64,000 bases of DNA from Acidobacteriota bacterium (GTDB lineage Bacteria > Acidobacteriota > Terriglobia > Acidiferrales > UBA7541): contig QHZD01000018.1 in the NCBI GenBank assembly GCA_003225315.1, forward strand, positions 372,001-436,000, in the 5' to 3' direction. The position numbers were made by a program, and so were the translations under genes. Below, piece after piece: positions 45,591 through 54,725 of the stretch. Positions within the stretch are counted from its first letter, which is position 1. Each line of letters opens with the position of its first letter. Below the pieces are notes generated by a model that was not told the origin of the DNA, did no database searches, and was given only the letters and a program-made list of their open reading frames with translations.

Positions 45591-46085
45591 AGAGTCTTAG
45601 TTCGTTCTCTTACACAGGTGGCGCCATTGTTCGCGCAGGCCGCTCACCCATCACCGATTCAACTTAGATTCCTGAGAGCGTTTGTTTGGGTACGTCCAGA
45701 ACCGCCGGTAATCCGGCCGGGCAACTACTACCTGTGCACCCATTCACCCGGGACCTAGCTAAGCGCGGACATTCAATTCAGGACTCCATCCCTAGCCCGA
45801 ATTAAGTCTCTCGCCTCGTATTATTTACGTCCCTCGAAGGGCACTGTTTGCTCCCTGTTTCCACTCCTTTCGATGCGGGCATTCTTACACAAGGCACACG
45901 GACGGCTCCATCCAAATTGGACGGCGATTCGCAGAGGTGGGGGGAGCGCGAGAGAGGAAGAAGAGAGCGCGAAGCAGCTGGCGCTATTTGTTGGCTATAG
46001 AGAGCACACCGTCCCAGCCGAAGGGAGACGCGGCAAAGGTATTCGCCTAGGCGGCCTGTGGTAGGCGCGCGATGAGCCTCGGGTT
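45591..46085. other. Long intergenic region without recognised gene
   Basis: About 495 bases between the RND permease start and the FHA gene stop. No tRNA, recognised RNA or credible coding frame was found (a 63-codon frame at 45873-46064 lacks a ribosome site and has Arg/Gly-biased composition). It should contain the efflux operon promoter, near 45600-45750. Confidence 0.5.
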
Positions 46086-46811
46086 CTATTCGCGGAAGAC
46101 GAAGTTTAGCCGGACGCCGGAGACTTCAACGAGATCGCCGTCGTTGAGGCGCACAGGGCCGGTAATGGGTTTGCCATTGATGCTGGGCACTTTGTCCCCA
46201 GAGCCGAGATAGTAGCCGTCGTCGCGCTGATTGATCTGCGCGGCCATCTGCGGTTTGAACCATCCCTGAAGGCGAACGGTGGCCATCGCTGACTTTCCGA
46301 TGACCGTAAGCTTGTTGGCCAGAACATACTCTTTCTGGTCGGTCCTTCCGCTCAGAACCACGAGCGTCGGGACCTTCAGGCGCGCTCCGGCAAACTGCAT
46401 GGATTCGCCCATGGCGGCAGCCTGCTGGAGCATCTGACGCCGTTCCTTGGTGTCCAACACCATGGTTTCGTCGATGCGCGGCGCGGCGGCCTTGCGGCCA
46501 CTGTCCCAGGGCACAGGCGCGTCGCCGCTGGCATCCACTTTGATCTTGTGCTTGCCGATATGGATGTTATCTCCGTCATGCAAAGTGGCGCGCTCGACGC
46601 GAAGATCGTTCACAAAAGTGCCGTTGAGGCTGTCGAGGTCTTCCACGACCATGCGGCCGGCCTCGAAATAAACCTTCGCGTGGTGGTTGGACACCGCGAG
46701 ATTGTCCACCGGCAAGTCGTTGTCCGGGGAGCGGCCGATGGTTACGGGCCGCGTGCCCACGGAGACTTCTTTCACGATTTTGTTTTCAAACATGAGGCTG
46801 AGCTTCGGCAT
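46086..46811 (-). CDS. Protein with two FHA domains
   Basis: 241 residues from ATG 46811 with GGAGG upstream. The N-terminal FHA domain is complete: GRSPDNDLP (Arg27), SNHHAKV (Ser41, His44) and SLNGTFVND (Asn63-Gly64), which bind phosphothreonine peptides. A second, degenerate FHA-like domain (about 155-241) has IGKSAMATVRL and GDKVPSINGKPI but lacks the canonical SxxH. Sits two bases from the PP2C gene in the same operon, so it is likely a reader of the phosphorylation that the phosphatase erases. Confidence 0.92.
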   Translation of the reverse strand: MPKLSLMFENKIVKEVSVGTRPVTIGRSPDNDLPVDNLAVSNHHAKVYFEAGRMVVEDLDSLNGTFVNDLRVERATLHDGDNIHIGKHKIKVDASGDAPVPWDSGRKAAAPRIDETMVLDTKERRQMLQQAAAMGESMQFAGARLKVPTLVVLSGRTDQKEYVLANKLTVIGKSAMATVRLQGWFKPQMAAQINQRDDGYYLGSGDKVPSINGKPITGPVRLNDGDLVEVSGVRLNFVFRE

Positions 46812-46812
46812 C

Positions 46813-47649
46813 TCAATTTCCTCCAGTACCATTCGATCCTGAATTTCTGCGCGTCGCTCCACGCAACCACGAAAACCATCCCTTGGAATCCTTGTCGAGC
46901 CGTACAATCACGACCGTGATGTTGTCCGGGCCGCCGCGTTCATTCGCGAGTGCAACAAGCTTCTCCGCCGATCGGATGGGGTCGGTTTCGGCCTGGAGCA
47001 TTCCTGCGATTTCCGGCTCCGTGACCACGCGCGTCAATCCATCAGAACAGAGCAGCAGAGCGTCGCGCGGAAAGAGTGTGTGCTCCTCGGCATCCACTTC
47101 GATTTCCGCCTGCGCACCAAGCGCGCGCAGCAGGACGCTTTGCATGTCGCTTTCTTCAGCCTCGGCGGCAGTCAAGATCCCGCGCCGCACCTGTTCGGCA
47201 ACCAGGGAATGATCCCGCGTGAGCTGGAGCAAACCGCCGCCGCGGAGCAAATAAGCGCGGCTGTCGCCTACGTGAGCGACACTGAGTCTTGCGTCATCGA
47301 TCCATACCGCCGTGAGAGTTGCGCCCATGCCGCGTTGCTCGTCGTTTGCTTCGGCGGACTTGAATATATTTCGATTGGCCAAATGAACGGCCGTCGAAAG
47401 ACGTTTCGTGCGCGCGCTCCAATTGGGCTCTACGGCCCCGACAACCTTGGCCGCAGGATTGGCCTCGAAGTCCAGGCAATGCTTCACGACTGTTTCAACC
47501 GCCATCGCGCTGGCAATTTCTCCGTGAGCTTCGCCTCCCATGCCGTCGGAAAGCACAAATAGCTGCAGCGGCTCAACGATCTTGAAGCAGTCTTCGTTGT
47601 TGGAACGCACGCGACCAACATCGGTCACGCCGCCGCTTGCAATCCGCAC
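46813..47649 (-). CDS. PP2C-family serine/threonine protein phosphatase
   Basis: 278 residues from a GTG with GGGAG 5 bases upstream. PP2C metal motifs: RSNNEDCF (Asp20), LSDGMGGEAHGE (Asp35), VAHVGDSRAYLLR, and SDGLTR; the late metal Asp is in GGPDNITVVIVRL. It removes phosphate from Ser/Thr residues in the cytoplasm and is expected to oppose Hanks-type kinases such as those at 18644-21169 and 57640-59910. Overlaps the FHA gene by context rather than by bases (a 1-base gap). Confidence 0.94.
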   Translation of the reverse strand: MRIASGGVTDVGRVRSNNEDCFKIVEPLQLFVLSDGMGGEAHGEIASAMAVETVVKHCLDFEANPAAKVVGAVEPNWSARTKRLSTAVHLANRNIFKSAEANDEQRGMGATLTAVWIDDARLSVAHVGDSRAYLLRGGGLLQLTRDHSLVAEQVRRGILTAAEAEESDMQSVLLRALGAQAEIEVDAEEHTLFPRDALLLCSDGLTRVVTEPEIAGMLQAETDPIRSAEKLVALANERGGPDNITVVIVRLDKDSKGWFSWLRGATRRNSGSNGTGGN

Positions 47650-47859
47650 ACGAACTCCCTTGCCCCCTTGAAATTACACCCCTGCCCACACCTATACCGG
47701 GCGACTCTGTTCCCACGCTAACAGAGCCCCAAGGCCCGCGAAAGCCTTTGAACCCTACTGATTACTCGCTTTTTGGCGACACCCAGGCCCGGTGCGTCTC
47801 CAGCCGGATTGACCCTATGTTGCTTTCACACCGTGAGGTTCTCCACTACAATCCCACGC

Positions 47860-48744
47860 ATGTCTTTGCGCCGCTGGTTCTTACTTTTTTTCTCTTGGTT
47901 TGCCGCATATTTCTTTGCGCCATGGCTGGCAGCTCAGCAGCAGACGCCTGCGGCTTCCGGGGCGCGGATATTGCTTTTGCCGCGGCGAATCGTTTCGGGC
48001 GAGCGCGCCACGCTCGCTGTGCTGGACGTGAACGGACGGCTGACGCCCAGTGTTACAGTGAATTTTTCCAACGGAGACCGTCTCACGACGGATGCAACGG
48101 GCCGGGCTCTTTTCGTCGCGCCGCTGAATCCAGGCGTGATTTTTGGCTCGATTGAGGGACGCACGGGGCGAGTGGCCACGACCATTCTCTCGCCAGGCGA
48201 GGCTGCGTCGGCCTCAATTGAATTTTCCTCCGTCCCGCGAGTGGCCTCGCTGACGGACCGCTTCGAGGTTTTTGGGAAGGGTTTCCGCGGCGACGCAGAT
48301 TCCAATCAAGTAACCATTGCGGGGCAGCGTGCGATAGTTCTCGCTTCTTCGCCGGCTTCGCTGATCGTACTTCCTCCGCAGGACTTGCAACCCGGCGCGA
48401 CAGAAGTGGAAATTTCGTGCGCGAAACGCCAGTCGCCGCCATTTTCCGTGACGTTTGTCGGGCTAGATCTCGAAGCCGACTCTTCACCCCTGAAACCTGG
48501 CGAGCATCGGGCGCTTACCGTGCGGGTGCGCGGGACGACGGCCAAGATTACGCTCGAAGCACGGAACCTGGCGACGGAAATCGCGGAACTTACCGGGGGC
48601 AATCCACTGCGAACTTCCAGCAGTGGCGGAGTTGAAAATCTTGGCAAGTTTGAAATTGTTGGGCGGAAAAACGGGAGCTTCCTGATTTCCATCCGGCTCG
48701 TGTCGTCGTTAGGGCGTCCGCTGAAAGGGGATCTGCGGCAGTGA
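47860..48744 (+). CDS. Secreted protein with IPT/Ig-like domains, function unknown
   Basis: 294 residues from ATG 47860. Signal peptide (WFLLFFSWFAAYFFAPWLAAQ), then beta-rich segments: ILLLPRRIVSGERATLAVLD (Ig-like), and an IPT/TIG-like unit around 145-215 with DRFEVFGKGFRGDADSNQVTIAGQ and LIVLPPQDLQPGATEVEIS, then another Ig-like strand set (KPGEHRALTVRVRGTTAKI). IPT-type folds are frequent in cell-surface adhesins. Divergent from the PP2C-FHA operon. No enzymatic motif. Confidence 0.75.
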   Translation: MSLRRWFLLFFSWFAAYFFAPWLAAQQQTPAASGARILLLPRRIVSGERATLAVLDVNGRLTPSVTVNFSNGDRLTTDATGRALFVAPLNPGVIFGSIEGRTGRVATTILSPGEAASASIEFSSVPRVASLTDRFEVFGKGFRGDADSNQVTIAGQRAIVLASSPASLIVLPPQDLQPGATEVEISCAKRQSPPFSVTFVGLDLEADSSPLKPGEHRALTVRVRGTTAKITLEARNLATEIAELTGGNPLRTSSSGGVENLGKFEIVGRKNGSFLISIRLVSSLGRPLKGDLRQ

Positions 48745-48836
48745 AACGGAACCAGCTTAAAGAAAGTTGGTGGCGTGCAAAGGAGTTTTCGCTCGGCCCC
48801 GGCAAGTAGGCCATTTGAGCTGAAAGGCACACTGCA

Positions 48837-48921
48837 CCCCCCTACCCCCGGCATGAATTTGCATGAATCTCAAAGGAAAGGACTTACGAAAAAAGCATTT
48901 CGTAAGTCGTTGATTCTAAAG
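48837..48921. repeat. Intergenic repeat element with hairpin and C/G-tracts (copy 2)
   Basis: Read on the minus strand it runs CTTTAGAATCAAC (48921-48909), a perfect 11-base inverted repeat (48908-48898 with 48891-48881, GACTTACGAAA arms, 6-base loop) and, after about 30 bases, G-tracts GGGGGTAGGGGGG (48849-48837). The same order of parts is seen on the plus strand at 17458-17568. It lies between two converging genes and is probably non-coding; the hairpin might also terminate the IPT-domain gene. Confidence 0.65.
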
Positions 48922-48977
48922 CACGCGACTCTGCGTTGTTTGGGGTAGCAAGTGCCGAAAAGGCGGACTTAGAAAGA

Positions 48978-48997
48978 AAAACGGGAGCAAGCTCCCG
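48978..48997 (-). terminator. Rho-independent terminator downstream of rmuC
   Basis: CGGGAGC (48982-48988) and GCTCCCG (48991-48997) form a 7-base stem with a 2-base loop (likely a four-base loop in practice). On the minus strand the stem is followed by TTTTTCTTTC, a good U-tract. The position, 120 bases past the rmuC stop on the same strand, fits its terminator. Confidence 0.75.
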
Positions 48998-49119
48998 CAC
49001 TCCAAACGAGGTTCTCTACAGCGTTAAGTATAGTTGGCGGTAGAGGGGGAGTCAAGGAAAAGTTTGACGAAAACGTTTATGCGTGCTCGAGGCCGGGAGG
49101 AAGGACTCGGGAAATGAGA

Positions 49120-50265
49120 TTAACCGCCTTTCTTGGCACTGGCTTCGCGGGGGGGCACGAGGGTGGCCGGGGGATCATCGAAAGGGAGCTCAGGAACACC
49201 GGCGCCGAGCATGGTCTGAAGAGTGTTTTGCGCTTTTTCAAACAACTTGTCCGACTCGCTGTAGCTTTGCTGGGCATTTTTTAAATGCGTGCCCAAAGTT
49301 CCGAACTTGTCGGTAAATTTCTCCAGTTGTTTTTCCATGCCGGAAAGGCTTTCGAGAAGCCTCCTGGCATTTTCTTCCATCTGCATGCCGCGAAGGCCCA
49401 TAGCAATCACGCAGAGGTGCGCGTAAAGAGTATTCGGAGACACGGCGATGACTTTCTTGTCGCGGCAATAAGCGTCGAGGGGCTGGCCCTTGCTATCCGT
49501 GGTCATGAGGAGTTCGTAGTAGACGCTCTCCGAAGGAACGAACATCAATGCCACATCGAGAGTGCCTTCATCGGGCACGATATATTTCTTGGTAATGGAA
49601 TCGGCATGGCCCTTCACCGCAGTGATGAAGGCCCGGCGCGCTTCTTCGCCTTCGGTGCTGATCCTGCGGTAAGCGTCGAGAGGAAACTTGGAATCGATTG
49701 CCATTAACTTTTTGTCCCGAAGCTTGATTACGGCGTCTGCTGCTTCTCCGCTCGAGAATTTGTATTGTTTCACATATTGCGCGGAAGGAAGGGAATCTTC
49801 GAGCAAACGCTCGAGCGTCACTTCGCCCAATGAGCCGCGCGACTTGGCTCCGCCCAAAATGCCTTCCAGTGTCTGCGCTGTCTGGGACATCTGCTTGCCG
49901 GCTTGCTGGACTTCGCCGAGTTGGCGCTGAATCTGGCTGATCTGATCTCGCGTATTTTTGAGCTCGTCGGCCATCTTGGTTTGCGCGTCGGAAGTCATCT
50001 GGCCTGTTATCTGCGCGGAGTTTTTGATGGCGTCCTGCAGGGCGGGAGTGACGCTATCGAGCCGCTGCGCGACGCTTTTGGCGATGGTTTCCAGTTTTCC
50101 GGTGCTCTGGGCCTGCGAGGTGGCAATGGTCTGCAAGTCGCGGCGCAATTCGTTCATCTGCGATTCGATGGCGCCGCTCTTCTGGCGGCTTTGCAGATTC
50201 TGCAAAGCCAGCCAGATCACCAGGGCGGCCACAAGAATCACGCCGCCAATCAAGAATGCGTTCAT
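49120..50265 (-). CDS. rmuC: DNA recombination protein RmuC
   Basis: 381 residues. An N-terminal membrane helix (VILVAALVIWLALQ) is followed by a long coiled coil (about 25-140) and the RmuC domain with LGEVTLERLLEDSLPSAQYV, KLMAIDSKFPLDAYRR and SVYYELLMTTDS. RmuC proteins limit inversions at short inverted repeats and contain a PD-(D/E)XK nuclease-like fold; the DSKFPL segment holds the catalytic-type residues. Complete for the family. Followed by the terminator at 48978-48997. Confidence 0.95.
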   Translation of the reverse strand: MNAFLIGGVILVAALVIWLALQNLQSRQKSGAIESQMNELRRDLQTIATSQAQSTGKLETIAKSVAQRLDSVTPALQDAIKNSAQITGQMTSDAQTKMADELKNTRDQISQIQRQLGEVQQAGKQMSQTAQTLEGILGGAKSRGSLGEVTLERLLEDSLPSAQYVKQYKFSSGEAADAVIKLRDKKLMAIDSKFPLDAYRRISTEGEEARRAFITAVKGHADSITKKYIVPDEGTLDVALMFVPSESVYYELLMTTDSKGQPLDAYCRDKKVIAVSPNTLYAHLCVIAMGLRGMQMEENARRLLESLSGMEKQLEKFTDKFGTLGTHLKNAQQSYSESDKLFEKAQNTLQTMLGAGVPELPFDDPPATLVPPREASAKKGG

Positions 50266-50388
50266 TCGCTCTCCGATACGAACAAGGGAAACGGTCTTCT
50301 TACTTTAGCAGAGGTCGGAGGACGGGAGTCGAAAGTCACGGGAAGGGACCCTCAGAGGTCGGGGACTGGGCCGGCGCGAAAAGTTCTG

Positions 50389-53300
50389 CTACCAGCTCAA
50401 CTTGAGAGCGAACTGGAATTGGCGCGCATCGTAGGAGGCCGTCGGCTGGCCCGCGCTGCAGGTGGAACCCGCCAGAGGATCGCAAAGCTGGTTGACGGCG
50501 GCAATGTTAGTGCGGTTGAGCAGGTTGAAAGAGTCGGCGATGACGTCGACCTTGAAGCGTTCGCCGAGGGGGATGCGCCGGGAGAGACGCAGATCCACCT
50601 GGAAAAAGTTAGGCGACGTGAAGGCGTTCCGGCCGAGGTTTCCATTGCAGCCCGCGGGTGGAGCAACGAGGGGCACCTGAAAAGTGGTGCCGTCATTGTT
50701 GAGGCAAACATTAGCCGGACCGAAGGTTACGCCGGGGATAAACGGCGAGGCCGTGCCGCCGCCAACAGAAGGCCGGGCCTGCGAAGCGCCCAAATCCAAG
50801 CGTGTGTCCGTGCCGGTGATGACGTTGAACGGCCGGCCGGAGGAGAACTCGACGATAGGAGACAAGCTGAAATCCCCGAATAGATATTTGAAGAAGCCAT
50901 CACCGTGCTTGACGCTCCCTGATTGGAAGACGGCGCTGTTCACCCACCGGTGGCGCTGATCGTTGACGGAATTGGAGCGCTCGAGGTTGGGGAAACGGCT
51001 GTCCTGAGGCTCGAGTGGAGATTGCAGGTCGGTCGAGTCGTCAATGGTGTGGGAGTAGGTGTAGCTGGAGAGCAGCTCGAAGCCCTTTGAGAAACGCTTG
51101 GTGAGATTGAAGGTCAAGGAGTTGTACCAGGAGTTGCCGTTGGAGAGCTGTGCGTCGACGCTGTTGAAGGGAACGGGGACGCCGAAACCGCCGGGGTAAC
51201 TTGCGCACTTTGCGAGCGCTACCTGTCCCGCGTAGCCGGCGGGAATGCCGCTTGAGAAACAGGGGAAGGGTACCGCGCCTGCGGGAATACCCGGAATCAG
51301 CGCGGCAAAGGATGGATTTGGCCCAGAAGGACGGAAGAAGTTGAAGAATGCAGGTGTCCCGATGAAACCAATACTTGGCGAGGAACAATTCGTTGAGCCA
51401 GGATGTCCCTGCGCAAGTACACCGGGGATCATTAGGAGGATGCTCGAGCTTCCCTCGGCGAGACAAGAGAACGCCGCGCCGTTGGATGGAACGACCACCG
51501 TCAGAGGGTTGCCGACGCTGAGACCTGACGCGGCGGCGTTGAAAGCGTTCTGCGCGAGAAGGTGCGGGTCCGTGGAATTGACATCCTGCGGCCGGTTCAA
51601 GTGCAATCCACGAGTTGACTGCGCACCGAGGCTGAATTTCCAGGAGCCGGCAATTTCGCGCTCGATGGTGAGATTCGCCTGGCGCGCGTAGCCGTAAACG
51701 AAATTCTTTCCGAGAGGGAGCGTGAACGGCAGAATGGGCAACGGAAATCCCGCGGTCAGATAGTTCTGATTGGCGAAGAGCGAGCCGGGGGCAAGCGGAT
51801 CGAAGCGCTGCTGACTCGGCAGGTAAAACATATTGGGTAGAGCGTTTAGAACGCCCTGGAAAATGGAGGAGCCGTTGAGGTTCGTGGGCGAATCTTGCCC
51901 ATTGCCACAAGCAGGTGCTTGAGGGAGCAATCCACAAGCGGAAGGGATGCCGCCAGTGGATAGCAATTGCACCGAGCGGCCGCCGTCGGCCGTTACGGAA
52001 TCGAAAGCAGTAGCCAGCAACGGATGATCATAAAACAGACCGTAACCGGCACGGATGACAGTCTTACCGTTACCTGCTGGATCCCAGGCCAATCCAATGC
52101 GCGGAGCCACATTGTTGTAATCGCGCGGGATGCCTTCCCCAACGCCAAGGGCCTGTTCCGCGGCCGCGTTCACGGCGGTTGCTGGCGCGAAGAGCGGACT
52201 GATTTCTACGTCATAGCGCACACCGTAATTGACGGTCAGGTGGCGGTTCATGCGCCAGCTATCCTGAAAAAAGAAGCCCATGGGGATATTGTCAAAAGGG
52301 CTGTTGGAATTGCCGATGCCTTGGATGTATGAAGTCGGAACTCCCAGACCATACGATTGCAGTCCCGTGGTGCCCGGCAAGGAAACTCCGGCAGCGCTGT
52401 CAGGAAAACCGAATGTCGATGCCGAGAATCCGCCAAAGTTCACGTCGCCGCCGAAGTCCAACTCAAAAATTTGCGCCTTGGCCGAGCGCAGTTGGATCAG
52501 ATTCAAATCGCCGCCCATCTTGAAGGTGTGCTTGCCGTGGACCAGACTGACGTTGTCCGTGAATTCAAACCGGCGCTCGATGCGGTCCACCGTGGAGTAC
52601 GGTTCGCGCCCGAAATACCCAAATCCGGGGATATTCACCGCGATATCGGAGCCCCCCGGAAGTTGTGAAAAACCAAAGTGAATCCCCCGGCGGGCGACCT
52701 GCGTGCGGAATTCATTAAATGTGGTGTCGCCGACGATGGTGTCGTGCTGAAAAGTAAAGTTGAGATCGCGGGTTTGGTTGTAGCCCGCGCGCGAGCCGGA
52801 ATTCTGCCCGAAGACCTGATTTTGCGAAGTCGAGGGAAGTCCCGTTACCAGAGATGGAGAAACACCCACGCGAAGGAACGAATTGTTGCGATTGTTCCAG
52901 CGTTGATCGAGGCGGGCGGACCACAAGCTGGTCTTCTCCATAACCGGATAGTTGCCGCGAACTCCCTGCAAGGGGGCGAAGGACGCGGGGAGGGGCGCGA
53001 CATAGACGCCAAAGTTCGAGCAGGTTGCACCGTTGTTGACGGGTTGACCCGCAGGACACGCTACGGGAATCGGGAATTGGCGGCCTGGCGTAGCCGTCGG
53101 CGGAAGGCCTTTGGACTGATAGAAGCCATTCGCAACGGCGCCAAAATCAAATCCGTTCAGGGCAACGCTTGAAGCGGAGCCCATGAAGACTCCGTATTGC
53201 ACGGCGAGAGTCTGGAGAGAAGAGTTGCCGGAGGTAAGGAGCGTATTCACCGCGGCTGCCTGTGGGCCGGTCAACTGCACGGGAAGCGGTCCACCGGGGG

Positions 53301-54345
53301 TCGGGAGGGTCACGGTTTGCATGCCGAAGTTATTGATGCCGATGCTGGAGAAGCCCGATTCTTCACGCTGAGTATATTCGTAGGAGGCGAAATAGAAGGT
53401 CTTGTCTTTCTTGAGCGGGCCGCCGAAAGCAAGTCCGCTTTGCGTGCGGGTATACGCCTGTTTAACGGGATCGAGCGCGCCAGTTATCGGATTGACTTGG
53501 CCGGAAAAGGGATTGCGCGCCTGGAACGCTTTATTCCGGAAATAGCCGAAGGCGTCGCCATGAGATTCATTGCCGCCACTCTTGGTGACAATATTGATCA
53601 CGCCGCCGCTCGCGCGCCCGTACTCGGCGTTGAAGTTGCTGAGAATTAGCTGAAATTCCTGGACTCCTTCTTGCGAAATTGTCGAGCGAATGGCGTTGAT
53701 GGAGTTGTCCACAGCGTCGGCGCCGTCGATGCTCACCATCGTTCCGCGCGCGCGCGCTCCGCCGACGCTCAACCCGCTGTTGGGGGCAGGACCGATGGTC
53801 GGAGACACGTCGCGAGTGGTCTGCGAGTTGGTGAGCGTAAAGTTGATGTAATTCCTGCCGTTAATTGGATAGTTGGTAATCTCGCGCTGCTGGACAGTCT
53901 GGGAGACATCGGTCTTACTGGTTTCGATGGGAGCGGCTTCGGTCGTCACCAATACACTCTGCTGCATGCCTTTCAGGTCCAAACGCGGATCAAAGGTTGC
54001 AGCCTCTCCGACGGTCAGCACGACGGAAGGATTTTCGTAGACAGCTAGATTAGCGCCACCATCGACCGTCATCTTATATTGGCCCGGCGGAAGTCCCACG
54101 AGATTGTAGCGTCCGCCATCATCCGTGACGGCTGTGCGCTGCGCGCCGGTGCTTGCATTGGTCAATGTGACCTTTGCGCCCTTGACCGGTAAACCTTGCG
54201 GGTCGGATACCGTTCCAGACAGAGTTGCGGTATTCACCTGTGCCGAGGCCGTCATGACGCAACCTAGCACCAGCAAGAGCAGGAGCGCTCCCGCTAACAC
54301 GGATTTCAAAGAGGCTGATACACACCCACCCTGACTGCGTTGCAT
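50389..54345 (-). CDS. TonB-dependent receptor, Oar-like, with carboxypeptidase-regulatory N-domain
   Basis: 1318 residues from ATG 54345 with AGGAGG upstream. Signal peptide (LAGALLLLLVLGCVMTASAQ), a carboxypeptidase-regulatory-like beta-sandwich (TLSGTVSDPQGLPVKGAKVT, about 40-120), a plug domain (NYPINGRNYINFTLTNSQT, SIDGADAVDN, NAEYGRASGGVINIVTKSG) and a long outer membrane barrel ending FALKLSW. Acidobacteria hold many of these; the usual role is uptake of oligosaccharides or other large nutrients, but the substrate cannot be read. No TonB box was identified. No partner enzymes or SusD lie adjacent. Confidence 0.94.
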   Translation of the reverse strand: MQRSQGGCVSASLKSVLAGALLLLLVLGCVMTASAQVNTATLSGTVSDPQGLPVKGAKVTLTNASTGAQRTAVTDDGGRYNLVGLPPGQYKMTVDGGANLAVYENPSVVLTVGEAATFDPRLDLKGMQQSVLVTTEAAPIETSKTDVSQTVQQREITNYPINGRNYINFTLTNSQTTRDVSPTIGPAPNSGLSVGGARARGTMVSIDGADAVDNSINAIRSTISQEGVQEFQLILSNFNAEYGRASGGVINIVTKSGGNESHGDAFGYFRNKAFQARNPFSGQVNPITGALDPVKQAYTRTQSGLAFGGPLKKDKTFYFASYEYTQREESGFSSIGINNFGMQTVTLPTPGGPLPVQLTGPQAAAVNTLLTSGNSSLQTLAVQYGVFMGSASSVALNGFDFGAVANGFYQSKGLPPTATPGRQFPIPVACPAGQPVNNGATCSNFGVYVAPLPASFAPLQGVRGNYPVMEKTSLWSARLDQRWNNRNNSFLRVGVSPSLVTGLPSTSQNQVFGQNSGSRAGYNQTRDLNFTFQHDTIVGDTTFNEFRTQVARRGIHFGFSQLPGGSDIAVNIPGFGYFGREPYSTVDRIERRFEFTDNVSLVHGKHTFKMGGDLNLIQLRSAKAQIFELDFGGDVNFGGFSASTFGFPDSAAGVSLPGTTGLQSYGLGVPTSYIQGIGNSNSPFDNIPMGFFFQDSWRMNRHLTVNYGVRYDVEISPLFAPATAVNAAAEQALGVGEGIPRDYNNVAPRIGLAWDPAGNGKTVIRAGYGLFYDHPLLATAFDSVTADGGRSVQLLSTGGIPSACGLLPQAPACGNGQDSPTNLNGSSIFQGVLNALPNMFYLPSQQRFDPLAPGSLFANQNYLTAGFPLPILPFTLPLGKNFVYGYARQANLTIEREIAGSWKFSLGAQSTRGLHLNRPQDVNSTDPHLLAQNAFNAAASGLSVGNPLTVVVPSNGAAFSCLAEGSSSILLMIPGVLAQGHPGSTNCSSPSIGFIGTPAFFNFFRPSGPNPSFAALIPGIPAGAVPFPCFSSGIPAGYAGQVALAKCASYPGGFGVPVPFNSVDAQLSNGNSWYNSLTFNLTKRFSKGFELLSSYTYSHTIDDSTDLQSPLEPQDSRFPNLERSNSVNDQRHRWVNSAVFQSGSVKHGDGFFKYLFGDFSLSPIVEFSSGRPFNVITGTDTRLDLGASQARPSVGGGTASPFIPGVTFGPANVCLNNDGTTFQVPLVAPPAGCNGNLGRNAFTSPNFFQVDLRLSRRIPLGERFKVDVIADSFNLLNRTNIAAVNQLCDPLAGSTCSAGQPTASYDARQFQFALKLSW

Positions 54346-54725
54346 GACTCCTCCTAAGTTGTGCACCCGAAGAACTTCCGCTACCCCTAGCGGTGGCGGG
54401 ACAGCCCGCCGTTCTCCAATGAAACAATTGAATACACGGCTTTTACTGCAATATAGCGTCGCTTTCAACTGAAAACTTCCAGACCGTCGCCCAGAACGAA
54501 CTATCAGCAAGCCAAAATCGACGTTCGATTTCCGGGGTCTAACTTGATTTCGTCGAGAACACCCAGCACCAGCGCAGAATCCACGAGGGCGGGAGGACTA
54601 GCAAGAGACAAGGTACGAAACGGCGGGGGAAGAAGGGAATGTCGCTTCTTGTCGCCATCGGAACGCCGCCAAGGCTTGTTCAGGGATGTAAAAGCGGCCA
54701 AAAGAAACTGCAATTAAACAAGGAC
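54346..54725. other. Intergenic region between TonB receptor and HEAT-PilZ genes
   Basis: About 380 bases upstream of the TonB receptor gene. No RNA gene or coding frame is credible. If the frameshift in the HEAT-PilZ gene is undone, that gene ends at 54742, so this gap would begin there. It should hold the receptor promoter. Confidence 0.5.

Noticed and set aside
45873..46064. Small plus-strand frame in the intergenic region before the FHA gene.
   Set aside because: No ribosome site, no homologous motif, Arg/Gly/Glu bias.
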